Shown: positions 40,513 through 49,633 of the stretch, in pieces
Numbering within the stretch: position 1 is the stretch's first letter
Layout of the letters: the number at the start of each line of letters is the position of its first letter
Assembly (NCBI GenBank): GCA_963763955.1
Contig: CAVXQP010000022.1
Coordinates: forward strand, 62,001-126,000
DNA from: DASUPK01 sp963763955
GTDB lineage: Bacteria; Actinomycetota; Thermoleophilia; Solirubrobacterales; 70-9
DNA length: 64,000 bases
Direction of reading: 5' to 3'
Program-made: the position numbers and the translations under genes
Notes under the pieces: model-generated
Seen by the model: only the letters and a program-made list of their open reading frames with translations
Told to the model about the DNA's origin: nothing
Database searches by the model: none

Positions 40513-41367
40513 CTATCCGGGAATACCGGGCGGCGCGGTGATCGGCCAGCTGCCCAGAACCCGCACGGATTCCGCCTTCGAGCGCAGCGCTCCGATCGCC
40601 TCGGCCAGCGGGCCCTCGGCCGAGGCCCCCTCGATGTCGAGGAAGAACTGGTAGCGGCCGAGGCCGCGCCGCAGCGGCCTGGACTCGATCCGCGTCAGGT
40701 TGACCGCGCGGTCGGAGAAGACCTGGAGGGCGTCGACCAGGGCGCCGGGGTGGTCCTCACCGAGCTCCGAGAAGACCAGGGAGGTGCGCCAGGGTCCGGA
40801 GCCGGAGGGGCTCGCTCCTTCCGGCGCCACCCAGACGAACCGTGTGATGTTGTCGGGCTCGTCCTCGACCCCGTGGCGGAGGACCGCGGCCCCATAGAGA
40901 CGCGCCGCGGACTCGGCTCCGAGCGCTGCCCAGGGCTCGTCCGACTCGGCGACGGTCCGGACGGCCTCTGCGGTGCTGGGCGCGCCCCGGACCTGGGCCC
41001 GCGGCAGGCTCTCCCGGATGAAGCGAGCGCACTGCGCGCTCGCCTGCGGGTGAGAGAGGACGACCTCGATCCCCTCGAGCGGCCCGTCCTGGCGAGCGAT
41101 CAGGCAGTGCCGGATCGGCAGGTCGTACTCGCCCACCAGCGTGACTCCGTCGGCGTCGAAGGCGAGGGTGTCGAGTGTGGCCGCGACCGCTCCCTCGATC
41201 GAGTTCTCGAACGGGACCAGGGCCCGGTCCGCCTTCCCCTCACGGACGGCGAGGATCGCGTCGTAGACGGAGGCCGAGGGAACCGGATCGACGTCCGCGT
41301 CCCCGACCGCGGCGCGCAGCGCATCCTCGCTGAAGGTCCCTCTCGGGCCCAGGTACGCGATCCGCAC
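40513..41367 (-). CDS. pheA: Prephenate dehydratase
   Basis: The 284-residue monofunctional enzyme opens RIAYLGPRGTFSEDAL and shows VPFENSIEGAVAATLD, the catalytic region NITRFVWVAP (TRF motif), and a C-terminal ACT domain (HPGALVDALQVFSDRAVNLTRIESRPLRRGLGRYQFFLDIEG) with the ESRP motif that binds phenylalanine for feedback inhibition. It converts prephenate to phenylpyruvate. The GTG start follows the preceding gene closely. Confidence 0.93.
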   Translation of the reverse strand: MRIAYLGPRGTFSEDALRAAVGDADVDPVPSASVYDAILAVREGKADRALVPFENSIEGAVAATLDTLAFDADGVTLVGEYDLPIRHCLIARQDGPLEGIEVVLSHPQASAQCARFIRESLPRAQVRGAPSTAEAVRTVAESDEPWAALGAESAARLYGAAVLRHGVEDEPDNITRFVWVAPEGASPSGSGPWRTSLVFSELGEDHPGALVDALQVFSDRAVNLTRIESRPLRRGLGRYQFFLDIEGASAEGPLAEAIGALRSKAESVRVLGSWPITAPPGIPG

Positions 41368-41407
41368 CCTTAGCGAGAGGGTGCGCCGACAGGCGCAACC
41401 CGTTTCA

Positions 41408-42503
41408 TCATTGGAACACGACCGTGTAGGTAGACGTGTTGTTGTCGGTGAGCTGCTCGCCGGGAACCGGGTTGACGACGACCTGCAGCGTGGTGTTGGT
41501 TCCTGGGGAGGGCTTGGTGGTCAGCGGGATCTTCACGGTGCCGGACTGGCCGGCGCTCAGCGTCTGGAGCGTCCCTCGCAGCGCCGTGCCGTCCGAGCGT
41601 GACGTTGACCGTGATCCCGGTCTCGTCGCTGTCACCCGAATTGGTGACCGAGATGTCGATCTCCTGCGCGTCGCTGGGGACGTTGTTGGTCGTGTCGGGC
41701 TGCAGGGTGGTCCCGCCGATCGTGGTCGATTCCAGCGAGAGGCCGTGGACGCCGCCCGTGGTCGCGGACTGCCCTGTGATCGCGTTGAGCTTGGTGACGA
41801 GGGTCGCCTGGTTCAGGTAGTCAGTCGCGTTCGCCGGCATGAACTTGCCCGGAGGCAGCGGCTGGCCGTCGACCCCCTCGTCCTGCAGCACCTGCTTGAT
41901 CTCCGGCATGCCGATCTGGGTCCAGAGGACGTCGCTGGCGTAGAGCGCGCTCATCGCATTCTCGATTGTCGTGATGGCGTTCGCCGTCTGGGTCCGCGCG
42001 GCGGCCTGGGTCACGTTGGAGGCGATGGCGCTGAGTGCGTTGCGTCGCAGGGTCAGGGTCTGTTCGACCGCGGCCTGGGCGTCGTGCATCTGGCCGGGCG
42101 TGCTGAGGCCTTGGGCCCGGTCGAGCAGGGTGGAGGAGGCGTCTCGCTGGGCGAGCACCTGGTTTCGCACGTCGATGGAGCTCGACGCGCTGGTCGGGCT
42201 GCCCAGGACCTGGAAGAGGTCCTTGCCGCTCTGCTCGGACTGCTGCATGATCGTCGCGATGTCCGAGTCGTAGTTGCGCAGGGCCCGATCCGAGCGCGCC
42301 TCGAGGCAGCCGCGGATACCGATCACGATCAGGATCAGGAACGCGAGGCCGACTCCGACGCCGATCAGGCGTCGAACCAGGAATTGCTGTCGTCGCCGCT
42401 GAGGCCCCCCGACCCTGCGCCTCGGCCGCTCCGGCTCTTCGGCGACGACCAGGTCGTCTTGTTCCTCATCGAGGAATGCCAAACCGATCAAGAGTATGAA
42501 CAC
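41408..42503 (-). pseudogene. Membrane-anchored extracellular protein with CARDB-like C-terminus, frameshifted
   Basis: One frame runs from 42503 (GTG; TTG at 42482 is an alternative) through an acidic/basic cytoplasmic N-terminus, one membrane segment (LIGVGVGLAFLILIVIGIRG), a helical extracellular part and a beta-rich region up to GITVNVTL near 41600. The expected continuation (RGTLQTLSAGQSGTVKIPL, then VVNPVPGEQLTDNNTSTYTVVF and a stop at 41408) is in the next frame. The original frame instead reads through in low-quality sequence to 41370. The second part is a classic CARDB-type ending, so I regard 41601 as a frameshift, by mutation or sequencing error. Function unknown. Confidence 0.7.
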
Positions 42504-42588
42504 GGGCCGCGACGCATGTAATGCAGCCTCTGAGCGACTCCTGAACGCCTACAGGAATAGGAAGTCAGGGGGCGAACTTGGAGAGGCC

Positions 42589-44355
42589 ATGGTCGGAGAG
42601 CGAATCCTGGGCAGATTCCGGATCGAGGGCCAGATCGGGAGCGGCGGCTTCGGCACCGTCTACAGGGCCTGGGACGAGAGGCTGCAGCGCCCGGTCGCGG
42701 TCAAGATCATCGACCGCGAGCACGGCGCGCCGCGGGTGACGCGCGAGGCCCAGGCCGTCGCCAGGCTCGGGCACCGCAACATCGCGACGCTCTACGAGCT
42801 TGCTACGGACGGTGACCGTGCCTTCCTGGTCTCCGAGCTGATCGAGGGCGAGACCCTGCGCGTCCTGGGACGCCGCGGCGAGCTCACGGACCGCCTGGTG
42901 GCGCGGGTGGGCGCCGACTCGGCCGCGGCGCTGACGCACGCGCACCGGGCCGGGGTGGTCCATCGTGATGTGAAGCCGGAGAACATCCTCGTATGCGAGG
43001 GCGCGCACCAGCGCGATCCGTCTGCTTCGGGTGAGGCGAAGCTCGTGGACTTCGGCATCGCGCGGATCGCCGGTGAGCGCACCCTGACGGCGACCGGCGC
43101 GGTGGTGGGAACGCTCGCCTACATGGCGCCGGAGCAGGCGGACGGACTGCGCCCGGGTCCCTCCGCAGACGTCTACTCCCTCGCCCTCACCCTCTACGAG
43201 TGCTTCTGCGGCGAGCATCCCCTGATCCGCGGGGGGCCCGCGGCGACCGCCCGCGCGATCGGGGAGCCGATCCCGCCCCTCTCCGCCATGCGCCCCGAGC
43301 TGCCGGAGGCGCTGACCGAGGCGATCGACGCTGCACTCGACCCGGACCCAGAGGTTCGCCCGCTGGCCTCCGAGCTGGAGGCCGCGCTCGCTGCGCATGT
43401 CAACGAGCTGGACGGCGGGCTGCTGCCGGCGATCGAGGGCCCCGAGGGCGAGCCCGCCCGGGAACGACGCCGGCTCCCGCGGATCGCCCGAGTCCTGCCG
43501 GCGGCAGGGGTGGCGGCGCTCGGGCTCACGGCCCTGATCGCGACCGGAGCTCCCGCTCCCATAGCGCTGGCGGCGCTGGTCCCGGGGGTCCTCGCCCTCG
43601 GCCGGGCCCGTCCCGCCTACGCGCTGCAGCTCGCGCTCGTTCTGCTCTGGGTGGCGATCGGCGCCGGCGAGCCGGGGGTCGCCGCCCTCATCGCCCTGCT
43701 CGGCGCTCCTCTGCTCGCTCCCCCGATCGACCCGGAGGGGATCGCCCTGCCGGGGGCCGCACCGATCCTCGGGCTCGCCGGGCTCGGCCCGGTCTACCCG
43801 GCGCTCGCCGGCCTCACCAAGGGCGCTGCCGGCCGTGCCCTGCTGGGCGGTATCGGCTACCTCTGGATCGCGGCGTGGGAGGAGCTCGCGCACCAGACGC
43901 TCCTGCTCGGGCCCGTCGCCGACCCACCGGCGGGATGGAAGGGTTCAGCGAGCACCGCGATCACCGATGTCGTGACACCCCTGATCGACGGCCAGGTCCT
44001 GGCGGCCGCCGGTATCTTCGCTGCCGCCGCCCTGGTTCTGCCGATTCTCATCCGGGGTCGGACGCCGCTGATCGACGCCCTCGGCGCCCTGATCTGGGCG
44101 GCGGGGCTGATCACGACGCTGCGCCTGGTTGCTGGAAGCGCGAGCCCGCCGGGACTGCTTTTCGGGGCGCTGCTGGCCGGGGCGGTTGCGGCCCTCCTCA
44201 GCCGCAGGGCGCAAGGCGGGCGTCTGACCCCTCCGGCATCAGTCGCGGCGGCTGGCGCCCCCGCATCAGACTGGGAAACGGGTCGCGCTCCCGCGCGCTC
44301 TCGCATCTCGGGCTTCGCCCTCCGCTCCGAAGTGGAGCAGCCTGGCCGCCGCTAG
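42589..44355 (+). CDS. Ser/Thr protein kinase with C-terminal multi-pass membrane domain
   Basis: The 588-residue protein has a Hanks-type kinase domain: GSGGFG at 18-23, ATP Lys at 39 (VAVKII), HRDVKPEN from 125, DFG at 154-156, and GTLAYMAPEQ in the activation segment. After a linker at about 290-310 come roughly nine hydrophobic helices instead of a sensor domain. The last 26 residues are encoded by a copy of the 78-bp repeat (44278-44355), which supplies the stop codon. The ATG at 42589 has GGAGAGG upstream; longer frames run into the divergent gene. It opens the phospho-signalling cluster and may sense membrane state (inference). Confidence 0.88.
   Translation: MVGERILGRFRIEGQIGSGGFGTVYRAWDERLQRPVAVKIIDREHGAPRVTREAQAVARLGHRNIATLYELATDGDRAFLVSELIEGETLRVLGRRGELTDRLVARVGADSAAALTHAHRAGVVHRDVKPENILVCEGAHQRDPSASGEAKLVDFGIARIAGERTLTATGAVVGTLAYMAPEQADGLRPGPSADVYSLALTLYECFCGEHPLIRGGPAATARAIGEPIPPLSAMRPELPEALTEAIDAALDPDPEVRPLASELEAALAAHVNELDGGLLPAIEGPEGEPARERRRLPRIARVLPAAGVAALGLTALIATGAPAPIALAALVPGVLALGRARPAYALQLALVLLWVAIGAGEPGVAALIALLGAPLLAPPIDPEGIALPGAAPILGLAGLGPVYPALAGLTKGAAGRALLGGIGYLWIAAWEELAHQTLLLGPVADPPAGWKGSASTAITDVVTPLIDGQVLAAAGIFAAAALVLPILIRGRTPLIDALGALIWAAGLITTLRLVAGSASPPGLLFGALLAGAVAALLSRRAQGGRLTPPASVAAAGAPASDWETGRAPARSRISGFALRSEVEQPGRR
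44278..44355. repeat. 78-bp hairpin repeat, copy 2, inside kinase 3' end
   Basis: This copy has the same length as 39704-39781 and the same hairpins (GGGCTTCGCCC and CGCTCCGAAGTGGAGC). Here it is read as protein: TGRAPARSRISGFALR to the stop codon. The repeat therefore appears to have inserted into, or replaced, the original gene end. Confidence 0.8.
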
Positions 44356-44402
44356 CATTTCCGCGGCGGCGGCGGCCAACCCATCGATCCTAGGAGCCTG
44401 CG

Positions 44403-45170
44403 ATCAGCGTTCTGCGCAACCTTGAAGCTCGCATTGAGGGCCTCGTCGAGGGCGTGTTCTCTCGCGCCTTCAGCTCCGGCGTACAGCCGGTCGAGATCGC
44501 GCGCAAGCTCTCGAAGGAGATGGACGCTCACAAGACGGCCTCGGTGCAACGCGTCTATGTGCCCAACGAGTACACCGTCTGGCTCTGCCCGGACGACTAC
44601 GAGCGCTTCAAGGACTACGAGTCCTCGCTCTCCCAGGAGCTCAGCGGGCATCTGCTCGAGCACGCCCGCCACCACGACTACGATCTGCTCACTCGGCCTG
44701 TCGTGAACCTGGATCAGGACGAGCGTCTCCGCCTCGGAGAGTTCGGGATCCAGACCCGGCTGGTGCGGCCGCCGCAGCGCCAGGGCGCGGAGCCGGAGCA
44801 GGGGGAGCACGGCCACACGATGGTCTACTCGGCCACCGAAGCCCAGAAGGCTCGCTCCAAGCGCCGGCCCGACGCAGCCTTCTCGGAGACCCGCGCGATC
44901 ATCTCGGTCGACGACCGCCGCTATGTCCTCGACGGGCCGGCCGCGACGCTCGGCCGCTCCAAGGAGGCCGACTGCATCATCGACGACCCCAACATCTCGC
45001 GGCGCCACGCCGAGTTGCGCCGCTCCAACGTCGGGGACTGGCAGATCGTCGACCTGAACTCGACCAACGGCGTCAAGGTCAACGGCCGCCGCGTTGCGAA
45101 TGCCCGCCTTTCTCCGGGCGATGAGATCACCCTAGGGACCAAGGTTCTCGCCTTCGACATCGAGCAGTGA
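44403..45170 (+). CDS. fhaA: FHA-domain protein FhaA, possible ATC start
   Basis: The 255-residue protein has an N-terminal DUF3662 domain (SVLRNLEARIEGLVEGVFSRAF, then QPVEIARKLSKEMDAHK), a linker, and a C-terminal FHA domain with phosphothreonine-binding residues in LGRSKEADCIIDDPNISRRHAEL and LNSTNGVKVNG. FhaA binds phosphorylated kinases and cell-wall proteins such as MviN. No ATG, GTG or TTG covers the conserved first 17 residues. An AGGAG (44392-44396) lies six bases before an ATC (44403) that would give the expected N-terminus. The conservative start is GTG at 44454. It overlaps the next gene by four bases. Confidence 0.9.
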   Translation: MSVLRNLEARIEGLVEGVFSRAFSSGVQPVEIARKLSKEMDAHKTASVQRVYVPNEYTVWLCPDDYERFKDYESSLSQELSGHLLEHARHHDYDLLTRPVVNLDQDERLRLGEFGIQTRLVRPPQRQGAEPEQGEHGHTMVYSATEAQKARSKRRPDAAFSETRAIISVDDRRYVLDGPAATLGRSKEADCIIDDPNISRRHAELRRSNVGDWQIVDLNSTNGVKVNGRRVANARLSPGDEITLGTKVLAFDIEQ

Positions 45171-45631
45171 ACGACCTCGAGCCGCTTGCGGTAGCGCTCA
45201 AGTTCGGCTTTCTGGCCGTGCTCTATCTGTTCCTGCTGTGGGTGACGAGGATGGCGCTGCGGGACCTGCGAGGCACCGCCTCGCCGGGGTTCGAGACCGG
45301 CTACCACGAGGTCGCGGGCATCGACCCGGGCGGAACCGACGCCTTTCTGGTGGTGGAGGAGGGCGGGGGCCTTTCCAAGGGGGAGCACTTCGACCTCTTC
45401 GGCGGCGTCTCACTGGGCCGCTCCGCCGACGCCGATATCCGGCTCGACGACCGCTACGCCTCCGGTTTCCACGCCCGGGTCTTCAACAGATCCGGCAACT
45501 ACTTCGTCGAGGACCTGAACTCGACCAACGGCACCCTGCTCAACTCGCGTGAGTTACACGGCGAGGCAGAGCTCACCCCGGGTGACGTAATCCGGATCGG
45601 GGACACTGAGTTCCGCTTCGAGGTCTCCTGA
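45167..45631 (+). CDS. fhaB: Membrane-anchored FHA-domain protein FhaB (FipA)-like
   Basis: The 154-residue protein has one N-terminal membrane helix (ALKFGFLAVLYLFLLWVTRMAL), then a C-terminal FHA domain: FDLFGGVSLGRSADADIRLDDRYASGFHARVF and EDLNSTNGTLLNS. It is the membrane-bound FHA partner found beside FhaA in actinobacterial pkn clusters, recruiting phosphothreonine-marked division proteins. The GTG start overlaps the FhaA stop and its stop overlaps the next start (TGATG). Confidence 0.92.
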   Translation: MNDLEPLAVALKFGFLAVLYLFLLWVTRMALRDLRGTASPGFETGYHEVAGIDPGGTDAFLVVEEGGGLSKGEHFDLFGGVSLGRSADADIRLDDRYASGFHARVFNRSGNYFVEDLNSTNGTLLNSRELHGEAELTPGDVIRIGDTEFRFEVS

Positions 45632-46869
45632 TGCTGATCGTCGCCGAAGAGGCTCACAAGACCGACACTGGCCGCCAGCGCCACGCCAACGAGGACTCAT
45701 ACTTCGCGCGTCCGCCGGTGTTCGCGGTCGCCGACGGGATGGGCGGCGCGCAGGCGGGGGAGGTGGCCTCCCGGATCGCGGCGGGCGCGTTCGAGCGCCG
45801 GCCGCGCGTGGTCAAGGAGACCCCGGCCGAGGGGCAGCTGGAGGAGATCGCCCAGGCGGCCAACAGGGAGATCCACCGGCTCGCCCAGGAGGATTCCTCT
45901 CGAGCCGGCATGGGCACGACGCTGACCGCGGCGATGCTCCGCGACGACGAGGTCTCCCTCGGTCACGTTGGCGACAGTCGCGCGTACCTCTTCCGCGACG
46001 GCGAGCTCAAGCGCCTGACGAACGACCACTCGCTGGTCGAGGAGCTCCGTCGCCAGGGCAGGCTCACCGAGGAGCAGGCTGAGGAGCACCCGCAGCGGTC
46101 CATCATCACGCGTGCCCTGGGCCCGGAGCCGAACGTGAACGTCGACACGATGACCTTCCCGGCCCGCAACGGGGACGTCTACCTGCTCTGCAGCGATGGG
46201 CTGACCACGATGGTCTCCGACGACGAGATCCGGCGGATCCTCACCGAGTCGAAGACCCTGCGAAGCGCGGTCAACAAGCTGGTGGACGCGGCGAACCGCG
46301 GCGGGGGCCGCGACAACATCACGGCAGTCGCCTTCCGCGTCGCGGACGCCGAGGCCAAGGAGGGCGAGGAGAGCGCGACTCTGATCTCCCGCACGGCCGA
46401 GCAGGCGGGCCTCACCGGCGAGAAGGTCCGGGCCGCGACCGATCGGCTCCGCGGGCGCGGCCCGATGCCGGCCCCGCGTCGCCGCCGGCGCATCCTGGGC
46501 TGGGCCGTCGCCATCCTCGCTGCGATCGTGGTGTTCGGCGGCGGATTCCTCGTGGCCCGCTCGGCCTACTTCCTCGGCACGGACAATCAGGGGCAGGTTG
46601 CTCTCTACCGCGGCCTGCCCTACACGCTGCCGCTCGGGATCAGCCTCTACTCCAAGCAGTACTCAGTCCCGGTGCAGGAGGGGACCCTCTCCGAGGAGCG
46701 CCAGAAGGCCGTCACCGGGCACACGTTGAGGGCCAAGGGAGACGCCACCGACCTCATCAACGACATCAAGCTGAGGCCCACGGAGGGGCTGCCTCCGCCG
46801 CCCGCCCCGCCGCCCGGAAAGAAGAAGTCCAACGCCGGCAACAAGGGCCAGCAGGCGAAGAAGAGTTGA
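45631..46869 (+). CDS. pstP: PP2C-family Ser/Thr phosphatase PstP-like
   Basis: The 412-residue protein has an N-terminal PP2C domain with metal-binding Asp residues in RQRHANEDSYF, VADGMGGAQAGEVAS and LGHVGDSRAYLF, plus LLCSDGLTTMVSDDEI and GGRDNITAV. A membrane helix (ILGWAVAILAAIVVFGGGFLVARS) begins around residue 290. About 100 extracellular residues end in a Pro/Lys tail. It reverses the action of the PknA/PknB-type kinases. Unusually, the extracellular part resembles a small domain (GQVALYRGLPYTLPLGISLYS) found in actinobacterial PstP. Confidence 0.94.
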   Translation: MLIVAEEAHKTDTGRQRHANEDSYFARPPVFAVADGMGGAQAGEVASRIAAGAFERRPRVVKETPAEGQLEEIAQAANREIHRLAQEDSSRAGMGTTLTAAMLRDDEVSLGHVGDSRAYLFRDGELKRLTNDHSLVEELRRQGRLTEEQAEEHPQRSIITRALGPEPNVNVDTMTFPARNGDVYLLCSDGLTTMVSDDEIRRILTESKTLRSAVNKLVDAANRGGGRDNITAVAFRVADAEAKEGEESATLISRTAEQAGLTGEKVRAATDRLRGRGPMPAPRRRRRILGWAVAILAAIVVFGGGFLVARSAYFLGTDNQGQVALYRGLPYTLPLGISLYSKQYSVPVQEGTLSEERQKAVTGHTLRAKGDATDLINDIKLRPTEGLPPPPAPPPGKKKSNAGNKGQQAKKS

Positions 46870-48194
46870 GCGCCCGCACCCGCGAGCTCTTCGCCCTGAT
46901 CCCGGTCGCGCTCCTGGTCACGGCCGGGTTCACGGCCGTCCTGATCACGAACTCGGACAAGCTCGGCAACCTGAGCCTGTTCTACGGGGCCTACTTCCTG
47001 GCCCTCTGCGTCGCCACTCACATCATCATCCGAATCCGGCTGCCCGACGCGGATCCGTTCCTCTTCCCGCTCGTGGCGCTGCTCGCCGCGTTCGGCATGG
47101 TGATGCTCTACCGCCTCGACTCGGGCCTCGCCCGCGACCAGGCAAACTGGTTCGTTCTCGGCCTGGTCCTGTTCTCGGCGACGATCATCTTCCTGCGCGA
47201 CTACGCGGCCCTCGAGCGCTACCGCTATCTGATCGCGCTCGCCGGGATCCTCCTGCTGATCCTGCCCCGATTCCTGGGCCACGCGACGAATGACGCGTAT
47301 CTGGCGATTACCGCGGGTCCCGTCACCTTCCAGCCGACCGAGCTGGCGAAGATCTGCATCGTCATCTTCCTCGCCAGCTACCTGAACGAGCGCCGGGAGG
47401 TGCTCGTCATCGGGACGCGGAAGTTCGCAGGGTTGGTGCTGCCGCCGCTCAAGCATCTGGGACCGCTGCTCGTCGTCTGGGGCGCCGCGATGGTGCTGCT
47501 GGTCTTCATCCGGGACCTCGGCAGCTCGGTGATGTTCTTCGGAGCCTTCCTGGCGCTGATCTATGTCGCGACTGCGCGAATCTCCTTCGTGATCATCGGC
47601 CTCCTGATGTTCGTGCTCGGGGCCTGGTTCTTCTCGCATACTGCGGCGCACATCCACGAGCGCTTCGAGATCTGGCTCGACCCGTTCAAGGACCCGGGAG
47701 GCAGCGGGTACCAGATCTCCCAGTCGCTCTTCGCCCAGGCGGACGGGGGGCTGTTCGGCAGGGGCCTCGGCGACTCCCTGGTGCAGCTGCCCGGGGCCAC
47801 CCACTGCACCAACGTCACGGACTGCGCGATCCTGCCCGCGCCGCACACGGACTTCATCTACGCCGTGATCGTCGATGAGCTCGGGCTCTTCGGTGGCGCT
47901 GCGGTCGTCCTGATCTACGCCCTGATCTCCGAGCGCGGCTTCAAGACGGCGGTGCTCGCGGAGGACGGCTTCTCGAAGCTGCTCGCCACGGGGCTGACCA
48001 CGATCCTCGCCCTGCAGGCGTTCGTGATCATCGGCGGCGTCACACGGGTGATCCCGCTCACCGGCGTGACCCTGCCCTTCATCAGCTACGGGGGCAGCTC
48101 GATCGTCGCCAATTTCATCCTGCTCGCCCTGCTGCTGATGATCTCCGACCGCTCGAGACGCAGGGTCCGGCTCCAGCAGGAGGCTCTCGAGTGA
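46866..48194 (+). CDS. rodA: SEDS-family peptidoglycan polymerase (RodA/FtsW)
   Basis: The 442-residue protein has about ten membrane helices and the SEDS signature: QPTELAKICIVIFLASYL, RDLGSSVMFFGAFLALIYVA and VTLPFISYGGSSIVANFILLALLL. The large loop contains GGSGYQISQSLFAQADGGLFGRGLGDS, with the catalytic-region Asp. It polymerises lipid II glycan strands with its partner PBP, the next gene. The TTG start overlaps the phosphatase stop by four bases. Confidence 0.95.
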   Translation: MSARTRELFALIPVALLVTAGFTAVLITNSDKLGNLSLFYGAYFLALCVATHIIIRIRLPDADPFLFPLVALLAAFGMVMLYRLDSGLARDQANWFVLGLVLFSATIIFLRDYAALERYRYLIALAGILLLILPRFLGHATNDAYLAITAGPVTFQPTELAKICIVIFLASYLNERREVLVIGTRKFAGLVLPPLKHLGPLLVVWGAAMVLLVFIRDLGSSVMFFGAFLALIYVATARISFVIIGLLMFVLGAWFFSHTAAHIHERFEIWLDPFKDPGGSGYQISQSLFAQADGGLFGRGLGDSLVQLPGATHCTNVTDCAILPAPHTDFIYAVIVDELGLFGGAAVVLIYALISERGFKTAVLAEDGFSKLLATGLTTILALQAFVIIGGVTRVIPLTGVTLPFISYGGSSIVANFILLALLLMISDRSRRRVRLQQEALE

Positions 48195-49633
48195 ACCGGC
48201 AGATCGTCAAGCTCTTCGGCCTCATCCTGCTCCTCTACGCCCTGCTCTTCGGCTTCACCTCGTACTGGTCGGTCTTCGACGCGAGCTCGCTGAAGGCCAA
48301 CACCGCCAACCGACGGCCGCTGCTCGAGGAGCAGAAGATCAAGCGGGGCGACATCGTCGCCGACGACGGCACGGTGATCGCCCACTCGACGCCGGTCGGG
48401 AAGGGAAACAACAAGATCTACGTCCGCCACTACCCGGAGGGCGCACTGTTCGGAAACCCGATCGGCTACAGCTTCGTCGACCGTGGTCGCGTCGGGTTCG
48501 AGCTCTCCCACAACGACGAGCTGGTCGGGAACAAGACCGAGTTCCTCTCCATTCTCGACGAGCTCCAGGGCCACGCCCAGGTGGGGGACAAGGTGCAGTC
48601 CTCGCTCAACCCGACGGCCCAGCGCGCCGCTGTGAACGGCCTCGCGGGCCGGCGCGGAGCGGTCGTGGCGATGGTGCCCTCCACCGGCGAGATCAAGGCC
48701 ATGGTCAGCATTCCCGAGTACGACCCCAACTCGGTACAGAACTCCCGGACCTTCCAGCGCCTCAACACCGACAACTCGGCGCCGCTCTTCAACCGCGCAA
48801 CCCAGGCCGGGTACCCGCCCGGCTCGACGATGAAGGTGGTGACCGCCACTGCGGCCCTCGACAGTGGCCAGTTCACGCCGGGCTCCGTGCTCAGCGGACG
48901 CTCGCCGCAGACGATCGACGGGGTGCCGCTCTCGAACGCCGGCGGGGAGCAGTTCGGGGACATCGACATGACCACCGCCCTGACGAACTCCGTCAACACC
49001 TGGTGGGCCCAGGTCGGGGAGAAGCTCGGCAAGGACATCATGTTCAAGTACATGGACCGCTACGGGTTCGACTCCAAGCCGCGGCTCGACCTCCCGGCCT
49101 TCCAGCTCGCAGCGAGTGGGGTGTACTCGGGGAACAGGTTGTTGGGCCCCTCCGACCCGATCGACATCGGCCGGGTGGCGATCGGCCAGGAGCGCCTCCG
49201 GGTTACGCCCCTGCAGATGGCCGAGGTGGCGGCGACCGTGGCGAACAAGGGCGAGCTGATGGAGCCGAGGCTGTGGTCGAAGGTGGTCCAACCGGACGGG
49301 CGCGAGACGAATCTCTCGCCCTCTCACCAGAGCCGCGTGATGAGCGAGGACACCGCGTCGGAGCTCAACACGATGATGCAGAGCGTCGTCCGCGAGGGAA
49401 CCGGCACGGCGGCCGCCGTCTCCGGCATCGACGTCGCCGGCAAGACCGGAACGGCGGAGATCTCGACTGGGGTCAATGACGCCTGGTTCATCGGCTTCGC
49501 GCCGGCGAACGACCCGCAGATCGCGATCGCCTGCATCGTCGAGCACACCAGCGGCTTCGGCGGCCCGACCTGCGGGCCGATCTTCAAGGCGGTCGCCGAG
49601 GCGATTCTCCAAAACGGAGGATCCGGTGGCTGA
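48191..49633 (+). CDS. pbpA: Class B penicillin-binding protein PbpA
   Basis: The 480-residue transpeptidase has a membrane helix at residues 8-25 and a pedestal domain. The transpeptidase motifs are SxxK as STMK at 212-215, SxN as SVN in ALTNSVNTWWAQ, and KTG in DVAGKTGTAEIS. It cross-links peptidoglycan and works with the SEDS protein encoded directly upstream. The GTG start overlaps the upstream stop codon. Order and length match PbpA of mycobacterial pkn operons. Confidence 0.95.
   Translation: MNRQIVKLFGLILLLYALLFGFTSYWSVFDASSLKANTANRRPLLEEQKIKRGDIVADDGTVIAHSTPVGKGNNKIYVRHYPEGALFGNPIGYSFVDRGRVGFELSHNDELVGNKTEFLSILDELQGHAQVGDKVQSSLNPTAQRAAVNGLAGRRGAVVAMVPSTGEIKAMVSIPEYDPNSVQNSRTFQRLNTDNSAPLFNRATQAGYPPGSTMKVVTATAALDSGQFTPGSVLSGRSPQTIDGVPLSNAGGEQFGDIDMTTALTNSVNTWWAQVGEKLGKDIMFKYMDRYGFDSKPRLDLPAFQLAASGVYSGNRLLGPSDPIDIGRVAIGQERLRVTPLQMAEVAATVANKGELMEPRLWSKVVQPDGRETNLSPSHQSRVMSEDTASELNTMMQSVVREGTGTAAAVSGIDVAGKTGTAEISTGVNDAWFIGFAPANDPQIAIACIVEHTSGFGGPTCGPIFKAVAEAILQNGGSGG

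Noticed and set aside
41595..41605. Programmed ribosomal frameshift
   Set aside because: No slippery heptamer or following pseudoknot could be identified; mutation or sequencing error is simpler.
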